The notes beneath the pieces were generated by a model. The model was not told the DNA's origin. It was given only the letters and a program-made list of their open reading frames with translations, and did no database searches. Both the position numbers and the translations under genes were made by a program. From Syntrophaceae bacterium UBA7544 (GTDB lineage: Bacteria > Desulfobacterota > Syntrophia > Syntrophales > Smithellaceae): a stretch of DNA of 6,007 nt. Where the stretch lies: assembly GCA_002479215.1 (NCBI GenBank), contig DLME01000141.1, positions 1 through 6,007 on the forward strand. Direction: 5' to 3'. Below, piece after piece: positions 5,287 to 6,007 of this stretch; within the stretch, counting starts at the first letter, position 1, and each line of letters starts with the position of its first letter.

Positions 5287-6007
5287 TGGAAAATATACCA
5301 TTATATAACAGCATCATAATTAAAACTTATATTGATTATCTGGAAAAGACTTATCCAAACCTAGATCTAAAGCAACTTTTAGCATATTGTAATATTACCA
5401 ATTACGAAATAGAAGACAGAGGACATTGGCTGACCCAAAAGCAGGTGAATCGCTTTCAAGAATATGTCCAATTGATCACCGCCAATCCTAACATAGCAAG
5501 AGAAGCAGGGAGATATATATTATCTCCCCCTTCATCTCAGATCCTTCGTAAGTCAATCACCGGTTTTCTTTCACCAGCAATCGTATTCTGGGCGGCGGAA
5601 AAATTAGGATCAACTATTACTCGTCATCAAACAGTAAAATTTAATAAATTAAAAGATAATAAAGTAGAACTAATCGTAACACCCCGCAAAAACGTTAAAG
5701 AAGAACCTTTCCAATGTGAAAATCGCATGGGTCAGTTTGAAGCCGTCGTAGAAATATTTACACACAAATTCGCTAATATTGAACACATTGAATGCATTCA
5801 CCGTGGCGGGCATTGTTGTCATTATATAATAACATGGGATTTACCATCATCATTTATATGGAAAAGAATCGGCAGTTTCTTATTCTTATTAAGTTTAATT
5901 ACTACATTACCTCTATTCTTTTTTCTGCCTCTAAGCTATTTGTTATTTTTCTTTTTATCCACTTTGTTATTATCGACTGGCGTATTACTTTACGGCAATA
6001 TTCTTAA
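5283..6007 (+). CDS. Membrane sensor protein with V4R-like N-terminal domain (probable histidine kinase N-terminus), cut by window edge
   Basis: 241 codons are visible, with no stop before the edge. Residues about 40-185 form a soluble domain resembling V4R-like sensory domains at the N-terminus of deltaproteobacterial sensor kinases. Landmarks are HWLTQKQVNRF (48-58), AREAGRY (72-78), GFLSPAIVFWAAEKLGS (94-110), QCENRMGQFEA (144-154) and CIHRGGHCCHYIITW (171-185). Cys145, Cys171, Cys178, Cys179 and His177 could bind a metal. Two hydrophobic helices follow, about 195-214 and 216-237, separated by a proline, so the chain likely re-enters the cytoplasm and continues into signalling domains outside the window. 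ATG 5283 overlaps the upstream stop as ATGA. The second ATG, 5286, has the better distance (7 bases) to AGGA (5275-5278), so the true start may be either. Coupled translation with the PilZ gene suggests one signalling unit. Kinase identity is inferred, not seen. Confidence 0.75.
   Translation, partial: MMENIPLYNSIIIKTYIDYLEKTYPNLDLKQLLAYCNITNYEIEDRGHWLTQKQVNRFQEYVQLITANPNIAREAGRYILSPPSSQILRKSITGFLSPAIVFWAAEKLGSTITRHQTVKFNKLKDNKVELIVTPRKNVKEEPFQCENRMGQFEAVVEIFTHKFANIEHIECIHRGGHCCHYIITWDLPSSFIWKRIGSFLFLLSLITTLPLFFFLPLSYLLFFFLSTLLLSTGVLLYGNIL

Noticed and set aside
5792..6007. Plus-strand hydrophobic 71-codon frame
   Set aside because: It is a +1 shadow of the membrane-helix segment of the sensor gene. 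The hydrophobicity comes from the T-rich codons there.

Overview
The window is an AT-rich bacterial chromosomal segment with long intact reading frames, clear Shine-Dalgarno sites and sigma70-type promoters. No taxonomic marker gene is present. The mix of proteins suggests a Gram-negative anaerobe of the Desulfobacterota/Syntrophales type ('deltaproteobacteria'), but this is inference from remembered family distributions, not proof. The relevant proteins are a B12-binding radical SAM enzyme, a PilZ protein with an acetyltransferase-like C-terminal half, and a sensor with a cysteine-containing V4R-like domain followed by membrane helices.

Layout. The left half is transcribed leftward (minus strand). 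At the left edge, 1-1026 is a Na+/phosphate cotransporter-family protein whose C-terminus lies outside the window. Just upstream of it (1092-1160) is a very short, strongly Shine-Dalgarno-equipped ORF for a 22-residue hydrophobic peptide, with a plausible promoter and a palindromic site at 1186-1215. A gap with no recognised gene (1216-1424) separates this from a 467-residue cobalamin-binding-type radical SAM protein (1425-2828).

A 385-bp divergent intergenic region (2829-3213) carries a near-consensus promoter for the radical SAM gene (minus, 2897-2925). It also carries a good promoter for the rightward genes (plus, 3103-3132) and a small dyad in the rightward leader.

The right half is transcribed rightward. 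A 690-residue protein (3214-5286) has two PilZ-like segments followed by acetyltransferase-like (GNAT-fold) segments. It overlaps by 4 bases (ATGA) a second gene (5283 to the window edge) that encodes a soluble V4R-like sensory domain and then two membrane helices. This is probably the N-terminus of a membrane-bound signalling protein such as a histidine kinase. The two genes look like a translationally coupled signalling pair, linking a possible cyclic-di-GMP-responsive acyltransferase-like effector with a membrane sensor. The substrate and the signal cannot be read from the sequence. No RNA gene, CRISPR array, insertion sequence or strong intrinsic terminator was found.
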